From Caprella mutica (lineage: Eukaryota; Arthropoda; Malacostraca; Amphipoda; Caprellidae), in contig CANNZV010000271.1 in NCBI GenBank assembly GCA_947561585.1, positions 343,636 through 407,635 on the forward strand: a stretch of DNA of 64,000 nucleotides, in the 5' to 3' direction. A model generated the notes under the pieces. The model was given only the letters and a program-made list of their open reading frames with translations. It was not told where the DNA came from and searched no databases. Position numbers and translations under genes: made by a program. This document shows positions 31,583 to 44,765 of the stretch, one piece after another (within the stretch, counting starts at the first letter, position 1; each line of letters opens with the position of its first letter).

Positions 31583-34500
31583 GATATTTCTATTTCGTCA
31601 AGTAATTGTTTCAAAAAATTTTTGATTTAAAATTTGACCTATATTGCATTCTTGCATGGTCTTCCTTTTGTAATTGAAAGACTGCTCCTGTACTCTTCCC
31701 ACGACGGTTAGAACAATCGATTATTCAGCACTTATTAACTATTTTCCAAAGTGAAATATTCCAAAATGCAGCATAAACAGAGAAAATATACTGAAAATAA
31801 TTTTCGAATTTAATCTATTAAATAAGATCTAGCAGTATCCTGACTACCGATTATTCATATATGCATGAAAATTATCTTAGTTTTCTAGAATTTAATTAAT
31901 AAATGTGTTGAGTCAAATTATAAATTATCACAGAAAGCAGTTGTAACGATGGAGAAAAATATTGACCTTCTATTTTTTTGACGAAAAGGCAGAAAATCAG
32001 GCCGTATCATTAAGTAAGCCATGCTTAGACCTTGTGATCGATAAATAAATAAATTATATACTATAAGAGAATTAGGATCTTTGAATATATTATGTTAACA
32101 ATTAAAACATACATTAAACTATTATCGATTGTACAATAATTTTAAACTTTTTGTGACTCTAGTCTTAAATGGGCCAATTACTGGATGAATAGAAACAGGT
32201 ATATCTACTCAATGAATTAGTATTTTGATAGTAGATAGCCATATAAGTTTATAATATTGTTCATTGGAAATTTTCTATCCAGGCATAAGTAGAGAAAAAA
32301 AAGCAAACAATTGAACTATTTTTTTATATAAATAATGCATTTTAATAGAATGTCAATAGATATTGTATGAATAGTTCATCCCAACTGAAATATTATCCAT
32401 ATTAAATTTGTACGAATGTTCTTCACCGTAAGACTCCATCCCTCTGTATAAAGATCCCTACAAACAATTCCATAGTGCATACACATTCTAACCATATGGT
32501 TTAATGGTTTTAATGTGGCAATATAAATAATAAATATTTGCTATCCACATTGAATCAATCTAACCATCATAGAAACACATCATTTTATGAAGTGTAGCAC
32601 AAGGGAAAGTACGATAGAGTTATGATAAACTACTCTAGAGAGAGGAAGTGTTGCAGCGATTGCAGGACGCTAAGGAAGACGTTGTAAAACCTTATTTTGA
32701 TTCAGTTATATCATTTCTCCATTAAATTTTGTTTCAGTTATACCATTCCACCATTAAACTGACGCTATATGGATTGCCAGTCACGTGACCCAAAAATAAG
32801 GATTTTAGTGTCCCGCAAGACGCGATATTATTTTGGCCACTGACTCACTACTTGGAAAGTACGAAAAAATTGTACATCCTTTATTTTTCTAGAGCTTTCG
32901 AATAATAAAATATTCATTTTCAATAACCTAATTCAGACTAATTTTAACGAAATAAATAGAACTAAGAAGTATTTTGGATACCAAAAATTATAAAGTCACC
33001 TAAATAGTTAATAAAAATTAAAATAAGGAAATAATGAAAAGGAAAAATAATAAGTTATTAACCCAAAATAGTTAAATTGAAAGAACTCGCTTGTTTATTA
33101 GGCGTAGGAGACTGTTTATGAATATATATAGATTCTAATGTACGAATATCGTATGTACGTATGTACGAATATTAATATACGTTTCCCTTGTGCTTCACTT
33201 CATAATTTAGTAAGATTTCCCAGAAGGAGACCGATTAGTCAAAGAAACACATAATTAACATGTGGTTATTCCATTTTAAACCATATCACATTATGTAATT
33301 TGCCACATTCATAGCAACGCATCAAATACCTTAGTTATACATATGTTAACGACATGTAATTTACCAAATTAACATGTTAAACCACATGTAATACATATGA
33401 TATCCATTTCCAAAAAGTATACATGGTATACACATGACTTAATTAAATAATTAATTAATCATTCTTTCAATTAGAAACTAAATTCAGTGATATTTATTTA
33501 ATGAAGTAGTATTATGGGATATAAAGATTCCGTTTTACTTTGCAGTTGTGTAGCCTCATGAAATAATCTTAGCAAGCTTTTATTTTACATTAGAACAACA
33601 CAATCTAAACTATTCTCTTATATTAGTGTCTAGTGCTTTAAATTAGTGTTTACACCAGAAGTTTTTTTACTTCCTTTCAACTCCATTATATTACCTCAAC
33701 AGTCCTACTCTCCTCCGGTTCGACGGGATCAGAACAGGAAGAAAATTTTACCTATTTAAAACTGTTCATCTAATTTCACAGAGTTTAATTGAAATACAAA
33801 GTTTTAATGCACCATGCCATATAGTGGAGATAAGTTCTCTTTGAAATAATACGTTAAATTCTGTTACACATTGAGTAAAATTAACATAAATTAATGAACA
33901 GAGAAAAGCATTTGAAATTATAAATTGGAATTGTTCAAACACTTATTTTTTAAAGTTAAATACTTGGAAAGATAATTAATGGTATAATTGAATCAATTTT
34001 TAAATAAAATATGGATATTTGTTCGTATATATTTATTTAATTCCACGATTTTTTACTCTATCAGCTTTTAAAAGAAAAATCATATTATTGATAATTCAGT
34101 CGATGATAACATTTTTTGTGTCACTATATCTTTTGGACAAGATATTATTTTGTGTCTTGCTGATATATATTTTAATATTTAAAATAGCCTATCAAATGCT
34201 ACGTGTGTTGCATTTTATATTCACTTCCATATTCACATTCATGAATAATTTGATTAAGATTAAGGAAAGTAAACATTGTTCATCTCGGTTAGCACAGACT
34301 TCCCCTAAACAGATGCGTGGGCAGGAACATAATATTCGGACTAAGCTTTAACTCTATGAACATATGGTTACTGTGGTATAATATGGAAAAACTGTATTAA
34401 TGTTAATTAGAATTATATATTATGTTTTATCTGTGATACCTCACAGAATATAGGCAATAGTTTTAATGTAATAAAACTCACTCTGAAATTGGAACAAATT

Positions 34501-34900
34501 CAGTCACCCTTCAGCTTTCTTCCAAAAGTGATATATTTAAATGAATCAACTATAATTTTGAAATACTGACATATGATTTTTCAATTGAATGAAAGAATTC
34601 CAGTAAGTAAATGGTGATTTCAGTATATTTATTCTACTGAATAGTTTGCATTATATGTGGGCTTGACACACTGGAGTGGCGGGACACTAAAGAGAATCTC
34701 ACTGAAACGCTACTCTCTTTTTTTTTAAATAAATAAGTATATCAAAATATTTAGAGTTCATATTAATGTTTCTTCACCATCTGTAAAACATCTGAACGAC
34801 TCAGACTGAGACAAAATATTTAAGTGCACTTGGATAATTAAGTGGGAATTTGATCGAGGAGTATATTGAGTATAATCATAACTAGAATTTCAATATTCTA
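31583..34900. other. AT-rich intergenic sequence with repeat fragments
   Basis: No host exon recognised. It contains the inverted segment at 31953-32035 and two stretches (about 32447-32590 and 33240-33425) related to the ACATGTGGTT / GTAATTTACCA elements at 49310-49820. A 110-residue hydrophobic frame at 34019 begins at a non-ATG codon and has no family features. Confidence 0.5.
31953..32035 (-). repeat. Right copy of the inverted duplicated segment
   Basis: Inverted counterpart of 28572-28656. The two copies enclose the LINE remnant and the 23-bp array. Confidence 0.85.
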
Positions 34901-34901
34901 G

Positions 34902-35735
34902 AACCCCAATATTGTTACAACATTGCTCCAATATTGTTACAACATTACCCCAATATTGTTACAACATTGCCCCAAAATTGTTACAGCATTGCGCAATATT
35001 GTTACAACATTGTCCCAAAATTGTTACAGCATTGCGCAATATTGTTACAACATTGCCCCAGTATTGTTACAACATTGCCCCAATATTGTTACAACATTGC
35101 CCCAAAATTGTTACAGCATTGCGCAATATTGTTACAACATTGCCCCAGTATTGTTACAACATTGCCCCAATATTGTTACAGCATTGCCCAATATTGTTAC
35201 AACATTGCCCCAATATTGTTACAACATTGCTCCAATATTGTTACAACATTACCCCAATATTGTTACAACATTGCTCCAATATTGTTACAACATTGCCCCA
35301 ATATTGTTACAACTTGTTCCAATATTGTTACAACTTGTTCCAATATTGTTACAACATTGCTCCAATATTGTTACAACATTGCTCCAATATTGTTACAACA
35401 TTGCTCCAATATTGTTACAACATTGCTCCAATATTGTTACAACATTGCTCCAATATTGTTACAACATTGCTCCAATATTGTTACAGCATTGCTCCAATAT
35501 TGTTACAGCATTGCTCCAATATTGTTACAACTTTGCTCCAATATTGTTACAGCATTGCTCCAATATTGTTACAACATTGCTCCAATATTGTTACAAAATT
35601 GACCCAATATTGTTACAACATTGCTCCAATATTGTTACAACATTGCTCCAATATTGTTACAACATTTCTCCAATATTGTTACAACATTGCTCCAATATTG
35701 TTACAACATTGCTCCAATATTGCTACAAAGTTGCC
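34902..35735 (+). repeat. 22-bp tandem array
   Basis: About 38 copies of CCAATATTGTTACAACATTG plus two variable bases, with a shorter variant ending CAGCATTGCG. Open in all three forward frames simply because the unit has no stop. Confidence 0.96.
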
Positions 35736-35754
35736 CTCAATATCATTGAAATAA

Positions 35755-38700
35755 TGTTAGAATACTGGGACAATATCGTCCCTTCAAATATTTCTACATG
35801 TGCAGCAACTGTTTCTCTGTGTAGCTGCACATCATCATTGTACATAGCTAATCTATAGTAGCGACATTTATCACACAAGTCTGTGTTAGATGTCAGCTGT
35901 GAGAAGAAGGAACCAGTCATAGTAATGTGATATATTACTCTATCACTAGCACACATGTGTCAGAATTAGGTAGAAGACTGTACTTAGAGTACAACTCTTC
36001 TATAGTGAACTACAACTAGGTCACTATATTGCTTACATCACTATACAGTACAGTATCTATATGAATCAAGATAACACAAAATATGTTCTTCTCCTCAGTA
36101 TTCTTCATATATTTAACTTTGTTATTTATATATAAATGTGTTTTCATATTATTCTTCTGAATAAATATTATACATATCATGCATATAAATGTACTATTTA
36201 ATTTATATTGTTAATAATTAATATTTGATTGCATAATGGAAAAGATCAATATCCAATTTTTTATCACCATTTTTTGAGTTAAGAATTCTGATAATAAATA
36301 TTACGGTATCAATTATTTTGTGACAATTGCCCGGTAATAGTTGTATAATTTAGAAATAATTACATAATTATTAATGTAATGTAGATGTAACTATTATTAA
36401 CTACGTTACTGCAGAGAACTCATTTTATTTGGATTATTGAAAATTATTAAATAGCCTACATAGACATTTTATTGTACAACATTTTTCCTTTAAATCCTAT
36501 TTTATTCTTATAACTAATTCTCCATTCATTTGAATGGTAAAATAAATAAGAGAGTGTGCCTGACAGTTTCAATACAAACCTTTATATTTCCCTTCATTAA
36601 TTATCAGTTCAATTTGTTTATTCGATAGCGATTTTTATGACTGAATTCTAATTGATCTGATGCCAACATTTACCTATCTAATGAATGGAATTTTTACACT
36701 CCGGATAAATTATAATAATATTTATTCTATATACAAACTGGAACATCATTAATTGACTTTATTTGAAAACTCAGTACACACATATTTGTTTCCTGAGTAA
36801 TTGAATAAATTGTTATTTTGTTTGAATTGAATTAATTCAAGATGCAAAAACAAATACATTCCAACAAGGAAGTAAACTTGAACACAATAAAATTGTAGCA
36901 CAAACACAATGTGCTACATTTAAAAAAGGATAAAAAGTAATAACAGTTCTTGAAATTTATTAACAATAAACATTTGTAGCGGTTCCTGTCACTTCCATGA
37001 AACTGGCATCAATCAATAGTTCTTTATTTCATTTATATATTTAATAAAATACTTCTTACTGTATTTTCATTATTTAATTCTGTACTAAAAGTATTTTCTC
37101 CAATGGAAATAAAGATATGTATTTATGTCAAGACATTATACTTATTTTGTAAAACAATATTCTATTTTTGTTAATATTAGTTCAGTAATAATTGTATAGT
37201 TTCTAAGTGTGTTTGAAATAAATAATCTGGTATCTCTTATAGTTTTCATTCTCCTTGATATGTTGCTATAAGAGATATTTGTAAGACGGTTACCACAGTC
37301 TGGGATCACACCTTGCCTTAATGAACTATAATTACGGCGTTACAGTTTGGCACACAAGGTTACCTTTAACGGACTAATCACGGCGACTGGTGACCTTTGG
37401 AGTAAGTGTCCACTGCTTCTCCATAGGCTAAAAAGCCAGATTCTCTTCAGGCTGCTCCTGACTACCGCCGCTGCTTTCTCTTCGCTCTTCTCCGCAGCAA
37501 TATATTCCGCCTAGCTGCACTCACGGGACAGCATTTGCTGCAACTGCAGCTTGACGACCAAGGCGGCAGCCTTACACATTTGTTCATAATTCTTAAAATA
37601 GAATAATATAGAAAAGATATCGTTCGAATGGAGCTAAATTCTCAACTATTTTTTTTTATTCTAATGTATATGCAACCCTATTTTTTAATTTCAAACATTT
37701 AATCGAGAAATTGTATTTTTATTCTTGTGTTGAAAATTTATTTACTTAACTAGTGTAGAAATAAGCATTTTCCATGAAAGAATCCACCGTCAGCTCTTGA
37801 ACAACTACAATCGCAGGTATAAAGAATTTTTCGGGTTCTTAGTGTATTCTAATAAGAAATTGAAAGTCCCAAGTCCCATTGCAAGAATTCAACATGTTCC
37901 CATCGTGAAAATCTAACGTGTTGGTATTCTCAAAAACATGAGAAAACACATACTTCATATACCTGATGGAATGACTCCTTTGATAAACAAGCTAAGTTAT
38001 TTATATCGAATATTAGATTAGCTTATTACTCGACAGTCTTCAAAGGCAGATTTCATTTCCAAAATGGAGTGATGCTTAGGCAATGCTGGTGAAAGGAACT
38101 ATAGTTTTAATATATACCTGTAAGGATATATGAATGTAAATAACTCAATAAGGATGTACCTTATTATATTTGTATTAAAGATACGGTAGTGTGCTAAAAT
38201 TTTACTAAAAGGATAATAAATGACGAACTTAGTAAGTAGTATACGACAGCCAAATAGAATATTAATAAATTTACGATTTTAAATGTTGATTTGCTCAATT
38301 ATAAAGAGTAAACAAAGAGGTGTACATTTAAATATATGTATAAATACAATACGTAATTCCAGTTTCAGTTCATCATTTTGTTATGATCACTTCTTGGGTT
38401 TGAGAATAGGCACTAGACTTTGAGATTTTGATGGGATTTTATGTAAAATAATCTTTTCAAAACTAATCGTTTATTCTTCATTTCAATAATTCAGTAACTG
38501 ATATAATTAATGTATACCAATTACACAGGAAATAGAAGCAGGTAGTAACCGGTTCTCTTTTAATTGGCACAAATATAAATATACACAGTTCAACAAATAT
38601 GCATTTATTACGGATAATCGAGAAGAGGGTAAATGTAGAGCGATATGTGGTTGTTAGCGGTACAAAGTCTAGAACCGATCTGTCATAAATTTAAATCCCA

Positions 38701-39229
38701 ATACAAGGGCTGATACAATTTTAGGCCTATAGTTTAAACAGTGTACAATCGATAAATCAAACAGCTAAGACCACATGTTAAAGAAAAATCTATTGGTACA
38801 AAAGGAATCGCTTGCGGTGAAATCATAATGGATTTCTAGACTAAGGGTTGAAGATGATACGTATAATAGTTATTGAGTAAAAACAGAATTCAAGCCCCTA
38901 TATAAGTAATAAAACTTTACAGGCAGAACACAAATTAAAACTACAAATTGGAAACGTATCAATGTTTATATTATTTAAATTAATACTACAAATAGATTCA
39001 TAATGCAATCATACTTACACAGACACACATGAGAATTTGTATTTAAATTCAATTATATTCCTCGATATATAATCTCTTCAGATCTTTTTGAAACAACCAG
39101 AGTTTAATTTAGATTTAATATTATCAGGCAAGTCAGTAAATTTTAGCGAACGCCTTGTCAGTTCTTGTCTCTTCCTTGACGGCACAATTCTGGTATCGTA
39201 AATAATATTTTTGAAAAATAATTAATTCA
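35755..39229. other. AT-rich intergenic sequence with one GC-richer block
   Basis: No exon recognised with confidence. 37270-37570 is noticeably richer in G+C than its surroundings and could be a promoter or a first exon of an unseen gene. Confidence 0.4.
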
Positions 39230-39234
39230 AAAAA

Positions 39235-39480
39235 TAATCGTTCATTGAGAAAAAAATACGAACCAAATTGACTCAAAATTTGAGTTTTCACTTTGTTCCA
39301 AAACCGACTCAAAAATGTGAGTCAATTTGACTCATCCTAACATTTTACTCAAAAACAAGAGTCATATTGACTCCTAATTCATAGTCAGATTGACTAGGGT
39401 AGAGTCAATCAAGAAAAATGACTACAATATTGGAGTTTTGAAGCCTTGACTCAAGCGATGACTCAGGTTGACTCGCAATT
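39235..39480. repeat. Degenerate palindromic GAGTCAATTTGACTC repeats
   Basis: Irregularly spaced copies of TGACTC and GAGTCA in both orientations (for example GTGAGTCAATTTGACTCATC near 39315). It immediately follows the 3' end of the LINE fragment on the minus strand. Confidence 0.65.
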
Positions 39481-40040
39481 TTTTCTCCGTGCTCATATCA
39501 ATAATTTTAAGATTATTACTCGATATGAAAAAAGGATCGGTATGTGATTTTTTATCTGTATTATAAATGACTCTCAGTAGCTTCTTCTGGAGCACAAGCA
39601 ATGGTTGCTGACGACTAGGATTAGTTTCACTCCAAATCAGGTTACAATAGAATAAATATGGAAGAGCAAAACTAATGGACAAATAATTTAAAGGAACATA
39701 GTCTTGAATCTTTTTGATTACACCAACAAATTAAAAAAAATTATCACATATAAGTGAAATATGGATATTGAATTTCAGTTCCACATCCAAATGAACACAT
39801 AAAAATTTACAATGGAATACTAATATTGTAATCATTTAGAATGTGTCCATTAATATTGTCATGTATATTCCTGTTCGTATAGATAATAGTATTGTTTTTG
39901 AGTGTAGTGACAGATAGCCTACCACTCGCAGCACACTCACCAAACACGGCTAATTCCCTATTGGCTGTTGCTATGATTTCATGTGGACACGAAATGTTGA
40001 ATAACAAAGTTGTATCATCAGCAAACATCGCACATAAGAG
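39480..40040 (-). pseudogene. LINE reverse transcriptase fragment (palm to thumb)
   Basis: On the minus strand, FADDTTLLF near 40000-40026 is the RT catalytic box. Downstream come a segment like SGRLSVTTLKNN, then a thumb region with LPYLFYCNLIW and LQKKLLRVIYNT, characteristic of CR1/Jockey-like LINEs. The frame breaks near 39800 and 39740. Upstream of the FADD box the LINE sequence is replaced by the 15-bp minisatellite. The piece is too short and broken to be active. Confidence 0.82.
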
Positions 40041-40298
40041 GAGGATGCAAGTAAAGGAGGATGCAAGTAAAGGAGGATGCAAGTAAAGGAGGATGCAAGT
40101 AAAGGAGGATGCAAGTAAAGGAGGATGCAAGTAAAGGAGGATGCAAGTAAAGGTGGATGCAAGTAAAGGAGGATGCAAGTAAAGGAGGATGCAAGTAAAG
40201 GAGGATGCAAGAAAAGGAGAATGCAAGTAAAGGAGGATGTAAGTAAAGGAGGATGCAAGTAAAGGAGGATGCAAGAAAAGGAGGAGGATGCAAGTAAT
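40036..40298 (+). repeat. 15-bp minisatellite
   Basis: About 17 copies of AGGAGGATGCAAGTA, in frame with period 15. It starts within about 10 bases of the FADD box of the LINE fragment. Confidence 0.95.
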
Positions 40299-40299
40299 T

Positions 40300-43200
40300 A
40301 CCATGATTTGACACTCTTATGAACGAATGCTATTTCACAGGTTTGTTTTAAAGAGTTATAAAGTTTTAATCATATATGAATTATTGTTCGTAACAAGTTC
40401 ATTTTCTAATATTTCTAATATTAGTTCACAATATTTGAAACTTGAACTACATTTTGCCGGCTATTTTTCAATAATTTTTCTATCCCAAGAAAAATATTTG
40501 TAAACTATATTAATTTCTACAAGGAAAGTCATGGTTGGCAACTTAAAAAAGTTAACTTAGGCAATGAACTAAAATATTTCTCTCATGAAATTTTTACCAT
40601 TCGCATAGTAGGTTATTTATATTTAAATATTGTTTTGCTATGTACTGTTAATTAGGATATCTCTTCAATATAAAATTCTAGTGGAATGTTCAAGTAAAAT
40701 AACGTGTCGCCTAGCAATTAGTTTTCCAATTTAGTTTGTATTTGGAACACGTATCGTACAACTAAAGTCTAGATTGAAGGACGAAACTTTTTAAAACTTT
40801 GAGGATCTCGAAATTATTTTATTTGTGTCAGTCGGAGAAATAAGAAGGTGTCCCAGTGAAAATAATTGTTATCTCTTGTCGTCTTGTATCGATAGTGAAG
40901 AAACATTTAACAATGATTATTATTAGGTTTGGTGAATATCAATTTTAATTGAGGTAAGAAATTTAATTCAATGACGATATTTCACGAGGATTGATAATAA
41001 ATATTCATCGTATTTGCCTTTATGGTCTCCTGCCGATAAAAAAAAGAAGGATAAAAGCTCGATGAAAAAAATAAATGCCACAATTAAGCAAACTACCTTT
41101 TCACCAGAAAAATGGCCTAGCTAACAAGGTATAATTAGAAGACAGGAAGTGCAAGAAACTAAATTTTATCGCAATAACTAACTAAACATTTTCAATTTAC
41201 AACAAGCTAGGCATGTTTTTTATTGTTTAAAGGAATACAAAATATACGATCAGGACATGTGAAGCCATAGCTTTCAGCGAGACAATTTATTGAGGTATGA
41301 AGATCTATGTTCAGTTTTGGTGGGTGTATATACGTTACATACATCAATTTGAAATTCCTCAACTTTCCATTAATAGTTTATCTATGGAACAGTTGCACTT
41401 CAGAAGATTAATGTATTCCAGAAAAGTGATTGAAAACCTCTGTAAAATATTCAAATAAAAACTAACTCACAACTTTTTTTAGAAAAAATATATCAAAGTT
41501 ATGTATGATTTCTACTATAAATTGTAATTACTCAAATCGATGAAATTCATTACGTTCACAAATTTGAGTTTCCTTCATAAGACTTCAATTTCTTTCATCC
41601 AAACAGATCAAACAATTCCAAACTTCGGTTTAATCAATAAACGAAACTTCAGATATTCGTCCTTTTGAAATATCAGGATAGATCAAATAATTACCTCCTA
41701 AGACACAAGTTTGATAACAAATGGACATATTGCCTCGTTTTTAATAATTTTTCGTCAACAGAAGACAACCGTGAGAAATTCGCAAACTGGCAAGCATCCA
41801 TAAACTCAATTGTTTTTCTTCTGTTCGAAATAAGAGCCACTTTACACGTTCCTGAAAAATAAAAATAAGGATCTTAGAAGTTGTAAAATGTTTTCTAAAT
41901 GATAGACACTGAAATATAATTTAATTTCCTTCAATAAAACAAAGAGTGACTCATGAATATTTTACCTCGAATGAATGGGGCATTAAAATAATAAAATTTA
42001 AGTAAAATTTATTGGTCGTTTAATAATGGTATATAATATTTAATAATGGTATAATTATCACACTCATTCATAGAGCTATAAACACACTTTAAATATTTAA
42101 CGCATTTGATACAAATCACTAAGTTCCATATCCGTTTATTTATCTCTCTGTGAAATATTGCTACATAAACAACGTAAATTGGATATTTTATCAACTTATA
42201 TTCAGAAATTGATAGGAGTTTATACGACAGTGAAATATCACAGTTTGCTCCTCTTTTGGGAATATAAATAACTATTATTTATATCGAAAGAATCTCTATT
42301 TTTAACGTTTGGTGATTTATATCTGAATCATATTGGTGGGAGGAATTTATTATACCTAATGCATAGAGAATACCCAGGTGTATTTGGAGGTGTAAAATTG
42401 AAAAATACAAAAATATATTCAATAAAAATAATTGGCTTTCAATAGATTTATGGGTTTGGATATTTTAAAATGAAACGCGGGAAATGTTTGGTATGAATTT
42501 AACTATTCTACATGACATATATTACGAAATAATATATCTATTTCTATTTGGTTGATTTCTTTAGCGACTAATAAATAACATACTTTTAGGAATTACGTTT
42601 CTTTAATGCTATCACTGTTACATGATCACAAAATTCTATATAATAATGTAAACACGATATGCACAGAAAATGCTCTTGCCTTTTAAACATGCAACTAAAT
42701 ACACAAAATTGTACCTGTTTGTTCATAGCTATTTACAGTTACTGTGTTCAGTCAGTTATGACTTTTATTACTGGTTAATAGAGTCGAAACCTTTCTATTC
42801 GATAGTTTCTCAAATCCCTTATCGTTAAATAGCCCTATTGATAAGAGTTGAAACTATCACGCATTACCGTTTATAGTTTGTTGTTTCGACGTCCATGTAA
42901 TATTCCAACGATTGACATGAGTGTTCAATATGTCTTCAGTAACGCGAATTATTCTTTTTTAGTACATAGCGAGTAATTTTATGATACCTATCAATTGATT
43001 AATACTAATAACTTGACTTCTATTCCGCTTCAATGATAAATTTCTTCATGCGATGATTATTTCTATATGTGTTTGTAAATACTAAATAACTAATTGGTAG
43101 TGTGATATTGAGAAGTATATAGCAAGTTATTATGTGTGCTTTATGAGCGTAAAGTAATAGAAACGTGATTTGACCATCGCTGAAAAATTCGTCCGCAAAA

Positions 43201-43674
43201 ATTATTCTCATCAACATTTTTTTCAACGGAAAATTCATCCACGGAAAATTCGTTCGAATTATTTTTCATCGGGCGCATGCAAAGTCATTATTTAGTGTCA
43301 ATTTTACATTCAAGAGATTTGGCTAAACGAATAAAACATGATATGATGTATTGATTGAGTTATTTAAAATTTTAATTCGTTATTCCACTTTAATCAACGA
43401 TGTATTTCATTAATAATTATTATTCATTAGGAATCTGAAACAGTAGAATTGAATTAAACACCAAGAACAATAAAAAAGCTATAAATAGTTAAAATAATTA
43501 TAATAAAACAAATATAATTGAAAGAAATTATTGGGAGCCCGAATAAAAATATAAAACACTTCAAAATAGACAAAATATAATCATTTAATGAATTGCAATT
43601 TAATTCAATCTAACAGTTTAGAAGAAGAATAACCAGCAAAGCAAAAAAATTAAATCAATATATAAAATATATAT
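40300..43674. other. AT-rich intergenic sequence
   Basis: No gene, RNA gene or clear element recognised. 43170-43260 has several degenerate GAAAATTCGTCC-like units related to the array at 49195-49300. Confidence 0.5.
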
Positions 43675-43675
43675 A

Positions 43676-43881
43676 CAGGGTGACCCACAATAAAGTGTAC
43701 CCAACTTTGAATTAATATAAATATTGTATTCAAAAGGGATTATAAATTAACCTTCAACTAAAATTATAACTAGATATTTTACTGGTATTATACCACCGTT
43801 ATTCTAAAACTAATTATTAATTTATAAATACGATATTTATATTATCTCTAAGTTGGGTACACTTTTTTGTGGGTCACCCTG
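43676..43881. mobile_element. mariner-like MITE
   Basis: Inverted ends of about 33 bases, CAGGGTGACCCACAATAAAG on the left and CAGGGTGACCCACAAAAAAG on the reverse of the right end, flanked by TA. The 206-bp body is hairpin-like and has no transposase. The TIR start is typical of the mariner group. Confidence 0.88.
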
Positions 43882-44765
43882 TATACTGTTCGAAGATATT
43901 GAATCTTAAGTTAATTCATCTTCTATATTCGTCAAGACAGATTTCAAGCGTCTGAAGTCATCTCTTGAGTATAATATATACATTTTAGATTGAATTTATA
44001 TTGTAACTGATGAAAAATGACGAAAGAACAAATTATCAATGGATGAATTTTCCTAGCACCAACTTGCCTACTATCTCTTTCCAATATTCACGGCTTCGTT
44101 CTATTTCATAATTTCCATATAAGTTTACAAGCCATGAGTAACACTTTATGTACAATAATGAACCGAAAAATTATATATGAAAGAATGAAAATCAACCTTG
44201 ATATTAATTAATTCAGTAATTAAAATAATTAGGGATTAGATAGATGAATTCAGGAGAGGATTAACATAATAAACTGTACAATATACTAAACTTCAACATT
44301 ATAAAATATATAATATTCAATTAAATATTATTTGTATTTTAGATATGTGAGAATGTTCCAATTAATATCTGCTGTTGAAGGACATGTTGAATAATTAATT
44401 CTACAATATTCTAATTAAGTTATGTGTGTAATTTACTATATGTAACATTTCATAAATTCAGAATCTTAAGATGGCATTATGTTCAATATTATTATATCAA
44501 TATTAATTGAGTAATTACATTAATTATAATAACTTATTCCTACCATGATAATTAACAGCTTATATGCATCAGAAAACATCATTATTACATTATTAGACAG
44601 GTAAATTAATTACACACGCGTAGACCCTCACTCTTCATTAATTTCACTTACTCAAACTATGATTCTCCTCAAGTAAAGGATCTATTTACCACTTAGAGTT
44701 CACACTCTTTCCTCACTATCGTCTGATAGTTACTTTTTCCTATTTATCCTTTGTATTATTTAATG

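Noticed and set aside
34019..34351. 110-residue hydrophobic frame
   Set aside because: Begins at TTG, low complexity from AT-rich sequence, no promoter, splice or family support.
34912..35858. Frames of 222-311 residues rich in LLQHCSNIVTT
   Set aside because: Simple translations of the 22-bp array in all three frames.
38640..38720. tRNA-like stretch with TTTAAATCCCAAT
   Set aside because: Stem pairing is poor and the A-box region is not convincing.
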